Below, piece by piece: positions 15,949 through 25,029 of a stretch of DNA of 43,989 bases. Made by a program: the position numbers and the translations under genes. The DNA comes from Microterricola pindariensis (GTDB lineage: Bacteria; Actinomycetota; Actinomycetes; Actinomycetales; Microbacteriaceae), in contig NZ_MPZN01000028.1 of the NCBI RefSeq assembly GCF_002936985.1, positions 1-43,989 on the forward strand, written 5' to 3'. How positions within the stretch are numbered: the stretch's first letter is position 1; each line of letters starts with the position of its first letter. Below the pieces are notes generated by a model. That model did not search any database and was not told where the DNA came from. It saw only the letters and a list, made by a program, of their open reading frames with translations.

Positions 15949-16944
15949 CTAGGAGAGGATGTCCTTGGTGAGGAAGCGGCCGCAGGCGAGCGCCCCGAAG
16001 ACGAGGATGTAGCCAGCCTGCAGCAGCGCGTTGTCGGCGAAGGACGCCCACTGCACCGGGTCGCGGAGCAGGTCTGCGAAGCCCAGCCAGTGCTCGCTGA
16101 ACAGCCACGGGTGCAGCCAGTCCAGCTGCGGCAGCGCCCCGATGATCTGCGCGACGACGGCGAGGATCGCGGTCGCCGCCATCGCCCCGACCGGCACGGT
16201 GGTCAGGGTCGAGAGGAACAGGCCGATCGCCGAGAGGCCGAGCAGCGAGACGCAGACGTAGGCCGCGATGCCGAGCAGGCGCAGCAGCCCCTCGCCGACG
16301 CTCACCGTGCTGCCGGAGAGCAGCGTGACCGGGCCGATCGGGAACAGCGCCCAGCCCACGAGCGTGCCGACGACGACGACCGTCAGGCTGGCGGCGAGGC
16401 AGAAGACGCCGGCGCTCAGGTACTTCACCGCGAGCAGCCGGAGCCGCCCGGCCGGCGCGATGAGCAGGTAGCGCAGGGTGCCGTGGCTGGCCTCCCCGGC
16501 AATCGTGTCGCCGGCGACGACGCCGATCGTCAGCGGCAGGAACAGCGGGATCGCCACGATGATCGCCGTCACCCCGACGAACAGCCCGTTGTTCGTGATC
16601 TGGTCGAGAAAGGCTGGCCCGCGGCCGCTCCCGGCGTCGCCGGCCAGCCGGATCGCGACGCCGATCAACACCGGGATGAGGGCCAGCGCGGCGAGCAGGG
16701 CGACGGTCCGGCGCCGCCGGAACAGCGTGAGCAGCTCCGAGCCGAACAGCGCAGCGGTGCTGCCCCGGCGCTCGGCGCGCACGCCGCCGTGTCCCGCTCC
16801 CCGGTTGCCACGAATCGGGGGTGTCGCGTCGCCCACACCCCCGAAAATCGGCAACTGGGGTTTGGGGTCAGCGCCTGGGGCGGATGCCGGTCGGCGCCCC
16901 GCATCGGGTTGCGGGTCGGGCGCAGGCTGCGGCTCACTGGACAA
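15949..16944 (-). CDS. ABC-2 type exporter permease with repeat-derived N-terminal segment
   Basis: A 331-residue ABC-2 permease with about six membrane helices (first at TVALLAALALIPVLIGVAI, then ITNNGLFVGVTAIIVAIPLF and others) and a long 70-residue N-terminal cytoplasmic tail. Residues 29-49 of that tail are translated from an imperfect palindrome (16799-16860). It follows its ATPase with an 11-base overlap. ABC-2 transporters export drugs, lipids, polysaccharides or peptides; with a LolA/RseB-like protein as first gene of the operon, export or surface placement of a lipid-linked product is possible but unproven. The gene converges with cofD. Confidence 0.87.
   Translation of the reverse strand: MSSEPQPAPDPQPDAGRRPASAPGADPKPQLPIFGGVGDATPPIRGNRGAGHGGVRAERRGSTAALFGSELLTLFRRRRTVALLAALALIPVLIGVAIRLAGDAGSGRGPAFLDQITNNGLFVGVTAIIVAIPLFLPLTIGVVAGDTIAGEASHGTLRYLLIAPAGRLRLLAVKYLSAGVFCLAASLTVVVVGTLVGWALFPIGPVTLLSGSTVSVGEGLLRLLGIAAYVCVSLLGLSAIGLFLSTLTTVPVGAMAATAILAVVAQIIGALPQLDWLHPWLFSEHWLGFADLLRDPVQWASFADNALLQAGYILVFGALACGRFLTKDILS
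16799..16860. repeat. D-type imperfect palindrome inside the exporter permease gene
   Basis: Arms 16799-16823 and 16836-16860 match at 19 of 25 positions; the outer GTTGCC/GGCAAC and inner TCGGGGGTG/CACCCCCGA blocks are perfect and a 5-base internal block is unpaired. Centre is 12 bases. It is in frame, encoding residues 29-49 of the permease. No second copy is in this window. Confidence 0.75.
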
Positions 16945-17902
16945 CGTCGAAGCCCTCCCCCGTCAGCTCGACGAAGCGCTGCTCCAGGCTGGCGTGTGCG
17001 GCCTCGAAGCCGCGCACCCGCACCCCGGCGGCGACGAGCGCGGCGACGACGGCCTCCGGAGGCGTGGCGTCGAGCCGGGCCGTCACCAGGCGGGTCGCGT
17101 CGGCCGGGCCGCCGGCCCGCGCCGGTGTGCCGGCCGGCGCGTCCACGGTCAGGCCGAGCCGGGCGAGCACCGCGCGGGCGTCCGCGACATCCGGGGTCTG
17201 CAGCCGCACGCTGACCGCGCCCGTGCTGCGGAAGTCGTCGAGGGTGCCCTGCGTCACGAGCCGCCCGGCGCGCATCACGCCGACGTGCGTGCAGATCTGC
17301 TCGACCTCGGCCAGCAGGTGGCTGGAGACGAACACGGTCGTGCCGTCGCCGGCGAGCGAGCGGATCAGGTTGCGCACCTCCCGGGTGCCCTGCGGGTCGA
17401 GGCCGTTGGTCGGCTCGTCGAGCACGAGCAGGTCGCGCGGCACGAGCAGGGCGTTGGCCAGCCCGAGGCGCTGCTTCATGCCGAGGGAGTAGGCGTGCAC
17501 CTTCTTGTCCGCCGCGTGCGAGAGGCCGACCCGGTCGAGGGCGTCGGCCACCCGGGCCGGGCGGCTGCGGCCGCCGGCGCTGCGGTCGGCCGCGTCGAAG
17601 CGGCGCAGGTTGGCCGCGCCGGAGAGGAAGGGCAGGAACGCCGGCCCCTCGACCAGCGCGCCGACCCGGGGCAGCACGCTGCCGACGCCGCGGGGCATGT
17701 CGGTGCCGAGCACGCGCGCGCTGCCGCTGCTGGCCGCGACCAGCCCGAGCAGCATCCGGATCGTCGTGGTCTTGCCCGAGCCGTTGGGGCCGAGGAAGCC
17801 GAACACGGAGCCGCTCGGCACGGCGAGGTCGATGCCGTCAACGGCCATCTGCGCGCGGAAGCGCTTGGACAGCCCCGCTGTCTCGATCGCGAAGCCCGTC
17901 AC
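16934..17902 (-). CDS. ABC-2 exporter ATP-binding protein
   Basis: A 322-residue DrrA/CcmA-like ABC ATPase: Walker A GPNGSGKTT at 38-46, signature SLGMKQR at 139-145 (the family's usual variant of LSGGQ), Walker B LLVLDEP at 158-164, SSHLLAEVEQ switch region. The 110-residue C-terminal domain after about residue 215 is typical of exporter ATPases. GTG start at 17902, 12 bases after the stop of the LolA-like gene; the ribosome site is poor, which together with the short gap suggests coupling to the upstream gene. Forms the motor for the permease at 15949. Confidence 0.9.
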   Translation of the reverse strand: MTGFAIETAGLSKRFRAQMAVDGIDLAVPSGSVFGFLGPNGSGKTTTIRMLLGLVAASSGSARVLGTDMPRGVGSVLPRVGALVEGPAFLPFLSGAANLRRFDAADRSAGGRSRPARVADALDRVGLSHAADKKVHAYSLGMKQRLGLANALLVPRDLLVLDEPTNGLDPQGTREVRNLIRSLAGDGTTVFVSSHLLAEVEQICTHVGVMRAGRLVTQGTLDDFRSTGAVSVRLQTPDVADARAVLARLGLTVDAPAGTPARAGGPADATRLVTARLDATPPEAVVAALVAAGVRVRGFEAAHASLEQRFVELTGEGFDVVQ

Positions 17903-17914
17903 TCCCGGCGCCCG

Positions 17915-19129
17915 TCAGCGCCCGCTCGAGGCGGCCGGCGCGCTCGCGGCGGCCTGCAGCGTTGCGACGTCCACGGCGCCGGCGAACGCTCGCCCGTCGG
18001 AGGTGAACAGCACGGTCACGAGCGAGGTCGTGAGCACGCGGCCGCCGTCGACGGGTTGTGTGACGGTGTCGAGCGGGCCGGATGCCGGTGCGCCGAGCGC
18101 CCCGGCCGGCAGCTCCACCACGGTGGTCCAACCGGTGCCGTGCAGCACTGGCTTCGCGGCGGAGTCGACGGAGCCTGCGTCGCCGGAGCCGGCTTCGGCC
18201 TTAGCCTGCTGCAGCTCGGCGGCGGTCGGCACCGGGATCGGCTTCTCGGTCACGGCGGTGCCGGCCGGTGGGGTGAAGGCGAACACAGCCGGGTCCGGCG
18301 CCGCGAACGTCACGTCGGTGAAGGCGATGCTGAACGCCGGGGTGTCGGCGCCGCGCGCGGTGACGGAGGCTGCCAGGGCCGTTCCCGTCTGGCCGTCGAT
18401 CGCCACCGAGATCTGGCCGACGAGGGTGCCGCTGTCGCGCGGGGTGAGCACCAGCTCGTAGGCGGCGCGGCCGGCGACGAGGGCATCGGTGCCGACGGTG
18501 ACGGCGGTGGACTCATCCAGCCGGGCGAGGGCCTGGTCGAGCATGGCCTCCGGTGTCGGCATCTCCGCGCCGGCCCCGGCGTCCGCGTGGCCCGTCTGCA
18601 GCTCGGCCTTGAGCGCCTCGACGGCCGCCTGGTCGACGGTGATGTGGGTCGCGGCCTTCTCCGCGGAGTCGTAGATCCAGACGCCGTCGGCGTTGCGGTA
18701 GACGTTCCGCTCGGCGAGCGGGTCGAGCACCTGCAGCCGCGCGTTCGGCCCGTCGAGGTAGACGCGGGCGGTGTGCGAGCCGAGGGCGAGGGAGAGCAGC
18801 TGCTCTAGGTCGGCGGACGACGCGGCAGCGGGTGCCGACGAGCCGTCACCGCCCGCACCGCCCAAGGCGCCGGTCAGGCCGGAGAGGTCTGGCAGCCCGA
18901 GCTCGGAGCGCTGCTCGATGGTGCCGGAGAGCGGCTGTGCCGGGCTCTCCGCCGCGAACTGCACCAGCTCGGCCGGGGTCTTGTCCGGCAGGTCGACCGC
19001 CGCAGTGGCCTGCATCGGCACGAGGATGACGCCGACGCCGATCACAATCGGCGCGACGATCGCGGGGATCCAGCGACTGAACGTGCGGGATGCCGTGCTG
19101 TTCTGTGTGCGGGAGCTCTGATCGCGCAT
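17915..19129 (-). CDS. LolA/RseB-fold exported protein
   Basis: A 404-residue protein with an N-terminal membrane segment or signal (SRWIPAIVAPIVIGVGVILVP, residues about 18-38, then QATA) followed by a DUF2092/LolA/RseB-like domain: ELVQFAAESPAQPLSGTIEQRSELGLP, NVYRNADGVWIYDSAEKAATHI and YELVLTPRDSGTLVGQISVAID are the characteristic strands. In diderms this fold carries lipoproteins or senses lipids; in actinobacteria its job is not settled. First gene of the exporter operon, 12 bases before the ATPase. I infer an extracellular lipid- or lipoprotein-handling partner of the ABC-2 exporter. No lipobox is seen, so it is either membrane-anchored or secreted. Confidence 0.72.
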   Translation of the reverse strand: MRDQSSRTQNSTASRTFSRWIPAIVAPIVIGVGVILVPMQATAAVDLPDKTPAELVQFAAESPAQPLSGTIEQRSELGLPDLSGLTGALGGAGGDGSSAPAAASSADLEQLLSLALGSHTARVYLDGPNARLQVLDPLAERNVYRNADGVWIYDSAEKAATHITVDQAAVEALKAELQTGHADAGAGAEMPTPEAMLDQALARLDESTAVTVGTDALVAGRAAYELVLTPRDSGTLVGQISVAIDGQTGTALAASVTARGADTPAFSIAFTDVTFAAPDPAVFAFTPPAGTAVTEKPIPVPTAAELQQAKAEAGSGDAGSVDSAAKPVLHGTGWTTVVELPAGALGAPASGPLDTVTQPVDGGRVLTTSLVTVLFTSDGRAFAGAVDVATLQAAASAPAASSGR

Positions 19130-19196
19130 GGGCTCAGGCTACGCCTCGCCCCCGCGGATCGGGGCTGTTCCGTGGCGAACGCACAGGATCTGGCGC

Positions 19197-21887
19197 TTAC
19201 GGCCGCCGGCGGAGCAGGCCACGGCGCTCGGCGACGCTGAGCGCCCGCTCGCGGTCGCGCACACCGAGCTTGGCGAAGATCGACGCGATCTGGCTCTTGA
19301 CCGTGTTCGGCGAGACCGAGAGCGCCGCTGCCACCTCGGCCGTCGACCCGCCGCCCCGGAGCCCGTCGAGCACGACCAGCTCGCGTGCGGTCAGTTCGGC
19401 GATCTGCTCCGACTCCGGGAAGAGCGGGTTGAGCCCGGCGAGGCGCTCGGCGGCGACCGCCGGCAGTGTCGCGCCGCTCGCAGCCGCGAGCCGGGCGAGT
19501 GATTCGCGCGGAATGCCGAGGAAGACGCGCCACTGCCTCCGGTGCACCGCCAGCGCGTGGGCGTGCGTGAAGGCCTCGACCGCCGCCTCCTCCTCGCCCT
19601 GCCGCAGCAATGCCTCGGCGAGGATCAGGGATGCCTCGACGCCGTCGGTCGGTGCCGTGCGCCGCGAGTTCACCGCCGTCGAGGCGAGCCGCGCCGCCTG
19701 GGCCTCACGACCGCCGTAGAGGTGTGCCCGCGCGTTGCTGACGAGCAGTTCCGGCACGGCGTCCGGCTTCGCGGCGCAGACCCGGTGCGCCACCATCTCG
19801 AGCAGCTCGACTGCGCGGCCGGCGGCGCCGGTCGCGATGAGGCCGTCTGCGCGCGTGCGCGCCATCATCAACAGAGCCCCGTTCGAGCCGGTCCGGCCCA
19901 GCCGGGCCTGCGCGAGCTCGACCCTGTCGAACTCGGCCAGCATCACGGTCGGGTCGCCGAAGGTCAGCGCGGAGCGCGCGGCTTGCGCCGCCACGAACGG
20001 CCACATCTCGATCGGCGCGGAGCCGTCCCCCGTCGCGGCGAGCGCCAGCTCGGCAGCCGCGCGGTCGAGGCGCTCCGTGGCGACATATGCCGCTGCGACC
20101 TGCGCGGGCACGCGGGTGAGGGTGCCGTGCCACTGGCTCGGGTCGTGCGGGCCGGCCACATCCAGCCAGTCCAGCGCATCCTGCTCCGCACCGCTCAGCG
20201 CGTGGCAGAGGGCGAGGTGGGCGGCGGCGTTGACGACGACATGCTCGGCATCGATTCCGGCGCCCACGGCCCACTCGTAGGAATCGGTGGCCGCGGCCAA
20301 CGACCCCGGCAGATCGTCGGCCAGGAGCAGGGTCACCGCATGTTGGAACCGGGCCCAGGCGTAGTTCGAGGCGCTCGGCAGCTCGCCCAGCGCGGCGCGC
20401 TGCTCCAGCTGTTCGGCGAGCAGTCGTGACGACTCCAGCGCCCCGGCGACGGCGCCGGTCACCCGCTGGTTCACGAGCACGGCCGACATCACGCCGATGA
20501 GGCCGTCCGCGGTGGTGGAGTCGCTCAACTGGGGCAGCAGCGGGGTGGCGGCCTGGGTCGACGCGCGCAGCCAGACGCCGCCCGCCGTGCTTCCGGCTGT
20601 GGCGCCCGGGGCGCTCCCCGCGGCATCCAGGCTCATCAAGACGAGCTGCGCCAGGCGCAGCTCCGGGTACTCCCGGATGGCCCCGTCCGGCAGATCCGAG
20701 TAGGCGGCGACGGCCACAGCGAAGTTGCGGTTGAGGAGGCCGAGGCCGTGCCTGGCCCAGAGCGATGCCAGGATGTCCCAGGCCTCCGCGGCCCTGGCGT
20801 GTTCCAGCGCGACCCAGATCTCGTCCCGCCCGCCGTGGCCGACCAGCCCGTCGGCGAAGACCCGGTTCCACTCCCGGAACTCGGCCGGGGAGTGCGTGCG
20901 CGCGTCATCCCGCAGCACCGCCCGGATGGCCGGCACCATCTGCCGCGCCCCCGAGGCGCCGGCCGCCCCCGACTGCACGAAGAAGCCCAGGGTGCTGAGC
21001 GTCCCGACGACGACGTCGCCCTCCAATCCCAGCAGGGCGATGTGGCGTTCCAGCAGCTGCGGCGCGAGCGCCATCCTGCGCGCGATCGAGAGCAGTTCGC
21101 CGTCGCCGAGCGCGCGCTCCACGGCGGCGCGCAGCCACTGGGCCACGGCGGGCGTGCCGACCGCGAGTGCGACGGCGGCCGCCGCGCCCTCGGCGCCTGC
21201 GCTCTCCAGCTCCGTACCGCCGGCCGTGGCCGCATCCGCCAGGCGGATCATCAAGCCGGGCCACCCGTCGGCGGTCTGCAGCAGCTGCGCGGCGAGGGCG
21301 CTCGGCGACGCGTCGGGGTCGTGCTGTGCGTCGGGGTCCTGGTGCACGGTGGTGGCGTTCTGGCGCACGGTCAGCTTCAGCTGCGCGGCCCCGACCTCGC
21401 GCACGCTGAGGCCAGCGGGCAGCGCCGGGGCATCGGCGGCGGCCGCGCAGGAGGTGCAGAGCACCGCGCGGAGCCCCGGCTCGACCTGCAGCTGCGCGTA
21501 CAGCTGCCCGAGCTGCGGCGCGGTGAGCAGCTCGGCATCGTCGATCACGAGGGTGTGGACCCGGCCGGATGCCGTCGCTGCCGCCTCGGCGATCAGTGCG
21601 GCCAGCGGCATCCGCAGCTCACGCGCCGAGGCGATGGTGGTCTGCACGCCGCGCTCTTCGCACAGTGCGCGCCAGGCGTCGACCGACCGGGTCTTGCCCA
21701 TTCCGGGCAGTGCGCGCACGATGACGAGCTGCTCCGGGCCCTCCAGCAGAGCGCTGCCGTCGGGCTGGGCCGCACCCCGGAGCAGCGGGTGGGCGTCAGG
21801 CGGAGCGGCCTGCCGCGAGATCGTGGCCGTTCGCGACAACAGGGCCCCCTCGGTCGTCGGCGGGTTCCCCGCCTCGGTCTTTCGCAC
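19197..21887 (-). CDS. Large LuxR-family (LAL/MalT-like) ATP-binding regulator
   Basis: An 896-residue STAND-type regulator. Walker A ALPGMGKTRS at 59-68, Walker B near residue 115 (HTLVIDDAEL), a long helical-repeat middle probably of TPR type, and a C-terminal LuxR helix-turn-helix from about residue 830 (ELTARELVVLDGL, VSPNTVKSQIASIFAKLGV). Such proteins bind DNA after ligand and ATP binding. Start as drawn is a GTG with no good ribosome site; a TTG at 21839 has GAGGGGG just upstream and would shorten the protein by 16 residues. It lies between fgd and the exporter operon, all on the minus strand, so either could be its target; this is inference. Confidence 0.88.
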   Translation of the reverse strand: MRKTEAGNPPTTEGALLSRTATISRQAAPPDAHPLLRGAAQPDGSALLEGPEQLVIVRALPGMGKTRSVDAWRALCEERGVQTTIASARELRMPLAALIAEAAATASGRVHTLVIDDAELLTAPQLGQLYAQLQVEPGLRAVLCTSCAAAADAPALPAGLSVREVGAAQLKLTVRQNATTVHQDPDAQHDPDASPSALAAQLLQTADGWPGLMIRLADAATAGGTELESAGAEGAAAAVALAVGTPAVAQWLRAAVERALGDGELLSIARRMALAPQLLERHIALLGLEGDVVVGTLSTLGFFVQSGAAGASGARQMVPAIRAVLRDDARTHSPAEFREWNRVFADGLVGHGGRDEIWVALEHARAAEAWDILASLWARHGLGLLNRNFAVAVAAYSDLPDGAIREYPELRLAQLVLMSLDAAGSAPGATAGSTAGGVWLRASTQAATPLLPQLSDSTTADGLIGVMSAVLVNQRVTGAVAGALESSRLLAEQLEQRAALGELPSASNYAWARFQHAVTLLLADDLPGSLAAATDSYEWAVGAGIDAEHVVVNAAAHLALCHALSGAEQDALDWLDVAGPHDPSQWHGTLTRVPAQVAAAYVATERLDRAAAELALAATGDGSAPIEMWPFVAAQAARSALTFGDPTVMLAEFDRVELAQARLGRTGSNGALLMMARTRADGLIATGAAGRAVELLEMVAHRVCAAKPDAVPELLVSNARAHLYGGREAQAARLASTAVNSRRTAPTDGVEASLILAEALLRQGEEEAAVEAFTHAHALAVHRRQWRVFLGIPRESLARLAAASGATLPAVAAERLAGLNPLFPESEQIAELTARELVVLDGLRGGGSTAEVAAALSVSPNTVKSQIASIFAKLGVRDRERALSVAERRGLLRRRP

Positions 21888-21944
21888 AGGCTATCGCGCG
21901 ATTGCGCCCGCCCGGCGTGGGGCCGGGCGGGCGCACGGTGGTGC

Positions 21945-22961
21945 TCAGAGGGCGCGGAGGCGGGGGGCCAGGTCGCGCTCGAACAGGGTCATGAAGCGCT
22001 CCTGGTCGTGGCCGGGGGCGTGGAAGACCAGGTGGTTGAAGCCGGCATCCGTGTACTTCTTGATCTCGGCGACGGTCGCATCAGGATCGGTGCCCACGAT
22101 CCAGCGCTTGGCGATCTGCTCGATCGGCAGCGCGTCGGCGGCCTTCTCCATCTCGACCGGGTCGGTGATGCTGTGCTTCTGCTCGGCGCTCAGCGAGAGC
22201 GGCGACCAGAAGCGGCAGTTGTCGAGGGCGGTCTGCTCGTCCTCCTCGTAGCTGAGCTTGATCTCGATCATCTTGTCGATGGCGTCGTAGTCGCGGCCGG
22301 CCGCCTCTGCGCCCTCGCGGAGCGCCGGCAGCAGCTGCTCGGTGTAGAGCTCCATGCCCTTGCCCGAGGTGCAGATGAAGCCGTCGCCGGCACGGCCGAC
22401 GTACTTGGCGACGACCGGGCCGCCCGCGGCGATGTAGACGGGCACGCCGCCCTCCGGGCGGTCGTAGATCGAGGCGTCGTGGGTCGAGTAGTACTCGCCC
22501 TCGAAGTTGACTCGGTCGCCGTCCCACAGCTCGCGCATCAGGCGGATCGACTCGCGCAGCCGGGCGAATCGCTCGCGGAACTCGGGCCAGTCCTGCTCGC
22601 CGGCGCCGCGGAATCCGGTGGCGATCTCGTTGAGGGCCTCGCCCGTGCCCACGCCGAGCATGACCCGCCCCGGATAGAGGCAGCCGAGCGTGGCGAACGC
22701 CTGGGCGATGACGGCCGGGTTGTAGCGGAACGTCGGCGTCATGACGCTGGTTCCGAGCTTGATCGTGGAGGTGCGCTCCCCCACGGCCGCCATCCAGGCC
22801 AGCGAGAAGGGGGCGTGCCCGCCCTCGTGCCGCCACGGCTGGAAGTGGTCGCTCGTCGCAACCGACTCGAAGCCGTGTTTCTCGGCCGAGACCGCGATCT
22901 CAACGAGTTCGCGGGGGGAGAACTGCTCTGCAGAGGCCTTGTATCCGAGGGTCAACGTCAT
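21945..22961 (-). CDS. fgd: F420-dependent glucose-6-phosphate dehydrogenase
   Basis: A 338-residue Fgd that tracks the Mycobacterium tuberculosis Fgd1 sequence closely. F420-site residues H39 and W43 (SDHFQPWRH) and E108 match H40, W44 and E109 of Fgd1, and the phosphate-binding K201, K262 and R286 match K198, K259 and R283, with a three-residue shift from a small insertion near GEQD. The family oxidises glucose-6-phosphate to 6-phosphogluconolactone and makes F420H2, the reduced cofactor for LLM-type reductases. ATG at 22961 chosen by alignment, as the nearby GAGGG is too close to it. It is 125 bases after cofE on the same strand, so F420 maturation and reduction are probably coexpressed. 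Confidence 0.95.
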   Translation of the reverse strand: MTLTLGYKASAEQFSPRELVEIAVSAEKHGFESVATSDHFQPWRHEGGHAPFSLAWMAAVGERTSTIKLGTSVMTPTFRYNPAVIAQAFATLGCLYPGRVMLGVGTGEALNEIATGFRGAGEQDWPEFRERFARLRESIRLMRELWDGDRVNFEGEYYSTHDASIYDRPEGGVPVYIAAGGPVVAKYVGRAGDGFICTSGKGMELYTEQLLPALREGAEAAGRDYDAIDKMIEIKLSYEEDEQTALDNCRFWSPLSLSAEQKHSITDPVEMEKAADALPIEQIAKRWIVGTDPDATVAEIKKYTDAGFNHLVFHAPGHDQERFMTLFERDLAPRLRAL

Positions 22962-23016
22962 GCCCTCGATGCTCTCATGGCGCAGCCGAATCGTGCGCTG
23001 CTCATTCGAGCGTGGC

Positions 23017-23060
23017 GCGATCGGCCCGCGACCGGCGCGCGACCGGCCCGCGATCGACAG
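23017..23060. repeat. 11-base tandem repeat in the cofE-fgd gap
   Basis: Four consecutive 11-base units: gcgatcggccc, gcgaccggcgc, gcgaccggccc, gcgatcgacag. They fill part of the 125-base gap between cofE and fgd. Purpose unknown. Confidence 0.55.
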
Positions 23061-23086
23061 AGACCCGGCGGGGCCGGCGCCGCCCG

Positions 23087-23926
23087 CTAGGCGTCCTCGG
23101 CGTCCGCCTCGGCGAACCCGTCCGCGTAGCCGTCGGTGTAGCCGCTCGCATAGCCGGCCTCCACCCCCTCCGCGCGGGCCTCGTCGCTGCCGAGGCGGAA
23201 CATGTCGCGCTCCGGCGGCCGCACGATCGAGGCCGCGCCGGGCAGGTCCAGCTCGCCGACGAGGCGGCCGAGCCCGCGCACGAGCGCGACCGGGCAGCCG
23301 GTGGCCTTGCCCTTGACCAGGTCGGTGGCGGCGGCCAGCTCGTCGGCGACGCACGGCATGGTGACCAGCAGCGGCTTGCCCGCGGCATCCGTCTGCCCGC
23401 GCAGGTCGTCGAAGACGTGCACGCCGGCGGCGCCGATCGCCACGTCGGTCTGCCCCTCGCGCCAGGGCCGGCCGAGGGTGTCGCTGAGGATGACGCCCAC
23501 CCGGGCGCCGGTCAGGGTGCGCAGCCCCACGGCGAGCGCCCGCGCCGAGGCGTCGGGGTCGACCGGCAGCAGCAGCACGGTGCCGTCGGCGGTGTTGCTC
23601 GCGTCGACCCCGGCGGCGGCGGCCACGATGCCCAGGCGGTTCTCGACGATGCGGGTCACCCCGCCCGGGTGCTCACGGCTGGCGACGAGACGCACCGTCT
23701 CGGCGGTGATGGCGGCCTCGCGGTCGGCGGCTGCCACGATGCGGCCCTCCGCCTTGGAGACGATCTTGGAGGTGACGACGAGGATGTCGCCGTCCTGCAA
23801 CTCCCAGCTCGGCAGGGCGGCCCCGTCGACCCCGGATGCCGTGGCGGCGGCGACCAACTCGACGAGGTCGTCGCCGGGGCTCACCTCGGGGATGCCCTCG
23901 AGCGCCCATGCGCTGAATCGGTTCAT
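23087..23926 (-). CDS. cofE: Coenzyme F420-0:L-glutamate ligase with Gly/Tyr-rich C-terminal tail
   Basis: A 279-residue stand-alone CofE. Recognised by [39 protein letters not shown] and the [14 protein letters not shown] region. It adds glutamate residues to F420-0 with GTP. Unlike mycobacterial FbiB there is no fused C-terminal nitroreductase-like domain. About 30 residues beyond the usual CofE end form an acidic tail with a four-residue period, [14 protein letters not shown], unusual for an enzyme terminus. Starts 6 bases after the stop of the Fgd-like oxidoreductase; ATG at 23926. If CofD makes the dehydro form, the missing FMN-dependent reductase must be encoded elsewhere. Confidence 0.93.
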   Translation of the reverse strand: MNRFSAWALEGIPEVSPGDDLVELVAAATASGVDGAALPSWELQDGDILVVTSKIVSKAEGRIVAAADREAAITAETVRLVASREHPGGVTRIVENRLGIVAAAAGVDASNTADGTVLLLPVDPDASARALAVGLRTLTGARVGVILSDTLGRPWREGQTDVAIGAAGVHVFDDLRGQTDAAGKPLLVTMPCVADELAAATDLVKGKATGCPVALVRGLGRLVGELDLPGAASIVRPPERDMFRLGSDEARAEGVEAGYASGYTDGYADGFAEADAEDA

Positions 23927-23932
23927 CTGGCC

Positions 23933-24934
23933 CTACTTTCGCAGTTTCGGCAGCACGTCACGCCCGAACACCTCAATCCACTCGCGTTGGTTGCGGCCGA
24001 CGTTGTGCAGGTGGATCCGGTCGAAGCCCAGGTCGAGGAAGCCCTGGATGTGCGCGCGGTGTTCCTCCGGGTCGCTCGAGATGAGCAGCCGGCCCTCGAA
24101 GTCCTCCGGCCGCACCATCTTGGCGATCTGGTCGAACTCGTACGGCGAGCGGATGTCGCTCTTGGCGAAGCGCATTCCGCCGTTCGGCCACTCGCGCAGC
24201 GCGTTCCGCACCGCCTCCTCGTGCGTGGGCGCCCAGGAGAGGTGCAGCTGCAGCACCTTCGGCATCGTGGCCGAGCTGCGCCCGGATTCCCGCGCGCCCT
24301 CGGCGAAGCGGGCCAGCAGGTGCTCGAGCTTGTCGCGCGGGGCGCCGGTCGTGACGAGGCCGTCGACCGTCTTGCCCGCGCGCTTGGCGGTGACCGGGCC
24401 GGCCGTCGCCACGTAGATCGGCGGGGCGACCGGCGGCATCGTCCAGAGCCGGCTCGACTCGAGGCGGAAGTGCGGGCCGGTGTGCTTGACGTCGCGCCCG
24501 GCCAGCGAGGCCGAGAACAGCTTCTTGATCACGTCGACCGCCTCGAACATGCGGTTGATGCGGTCGGCCGGCTCCGGCCAGTACTCGCCGACGGCGTGCT
24601 CGTTGAGAGCCTCGCCAGAGCCGATGCCGAGCCAGTGCCTGCCGGGGTTCAGCGCGGCGAGGGTGGCGGATGCCTGGGCGAGCGTTGCCGGGTGCATGCG
24701 GTAGCCGGGGGTGCTCACCCCGGTGCCGAGCGCCCCGCTGGTGCGCTCGCCCATCGCGGCGAGCACGCTCCAGACGAAGGAGGACTGGCCCTGCGCCGGC
24801 ACCCACGGCTGGAAGTGGTCGCTGGCCATCACCCCGCGGAACCCGTGCGCCTCCGCGTGCGCGGCCAAGGCCACCGCCTCGGGGGGTGCGAAGCGTTCCA
24901 ACATGGCGGCGTAGCCGATCTCTGCGCTGGTCAC
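23933..24934 (-). CDS. Fgd-like LLM-class F420-dependent oxidoreductase
   Basis: A 333-residue TIM-barrel enzyme of the F420-dependent G6PDH-like family. It keeps the F420 contacts of Fgd (SDHFQPW with H40 and W44; GIGSGEALNEH with the Glu) but not the sugar-phosphate lysines: where Fgd has CTSGKG it has VTTGAPRDKL. F420 is therefore the likely cofactor, and the substrate is something other than glucose-6-phosphate. It is first in a probable operon with cofE. GTG start at 24934; the next in-frame ATG is at codon 11 but would cut into the first strand. Divergent from exonuclease III with 95 bases between. Confidence 0.87.
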   Translation of the reverse strand: MTSAEIGYAAMLERFAPPEAVALAAHAEAHGFRGVMASDHFQPWVPAQGQSSFVWSVLAAMGERTSGALGTGVSTPGYRMHPATLAQASATLAALNPGRHWLGIGSGEALNEHAVGEYWPEPADRINRMFEAVDVIKKLFSASLAGRDVKHTGPHFRLESSRLWTMPPVAPPIYVATAGPVTAKRAGKTVDGLVTTGAPRDKLEHLLARFAEGARESGRSSATMPKVLQLHLSWAPTHEEAVRNALREWPNGGMRFAKSDIRSPYEFDQIAKMVRPEDFEGRLLISSDPEEHRAHIQGFLDLGFDRIHLHNVGRNQREWIEVFGRDVLPKLRK

Positions 24935-25029
24935 TCCCCGATTCTCGCACCCCGGGCCCTCGCGCCGGGCTCCCGTCGGGCACTCGTCGCCGGGCTGCGA
25001 GCATCCGCAGGGCCAAATAGGCTGGGGGC

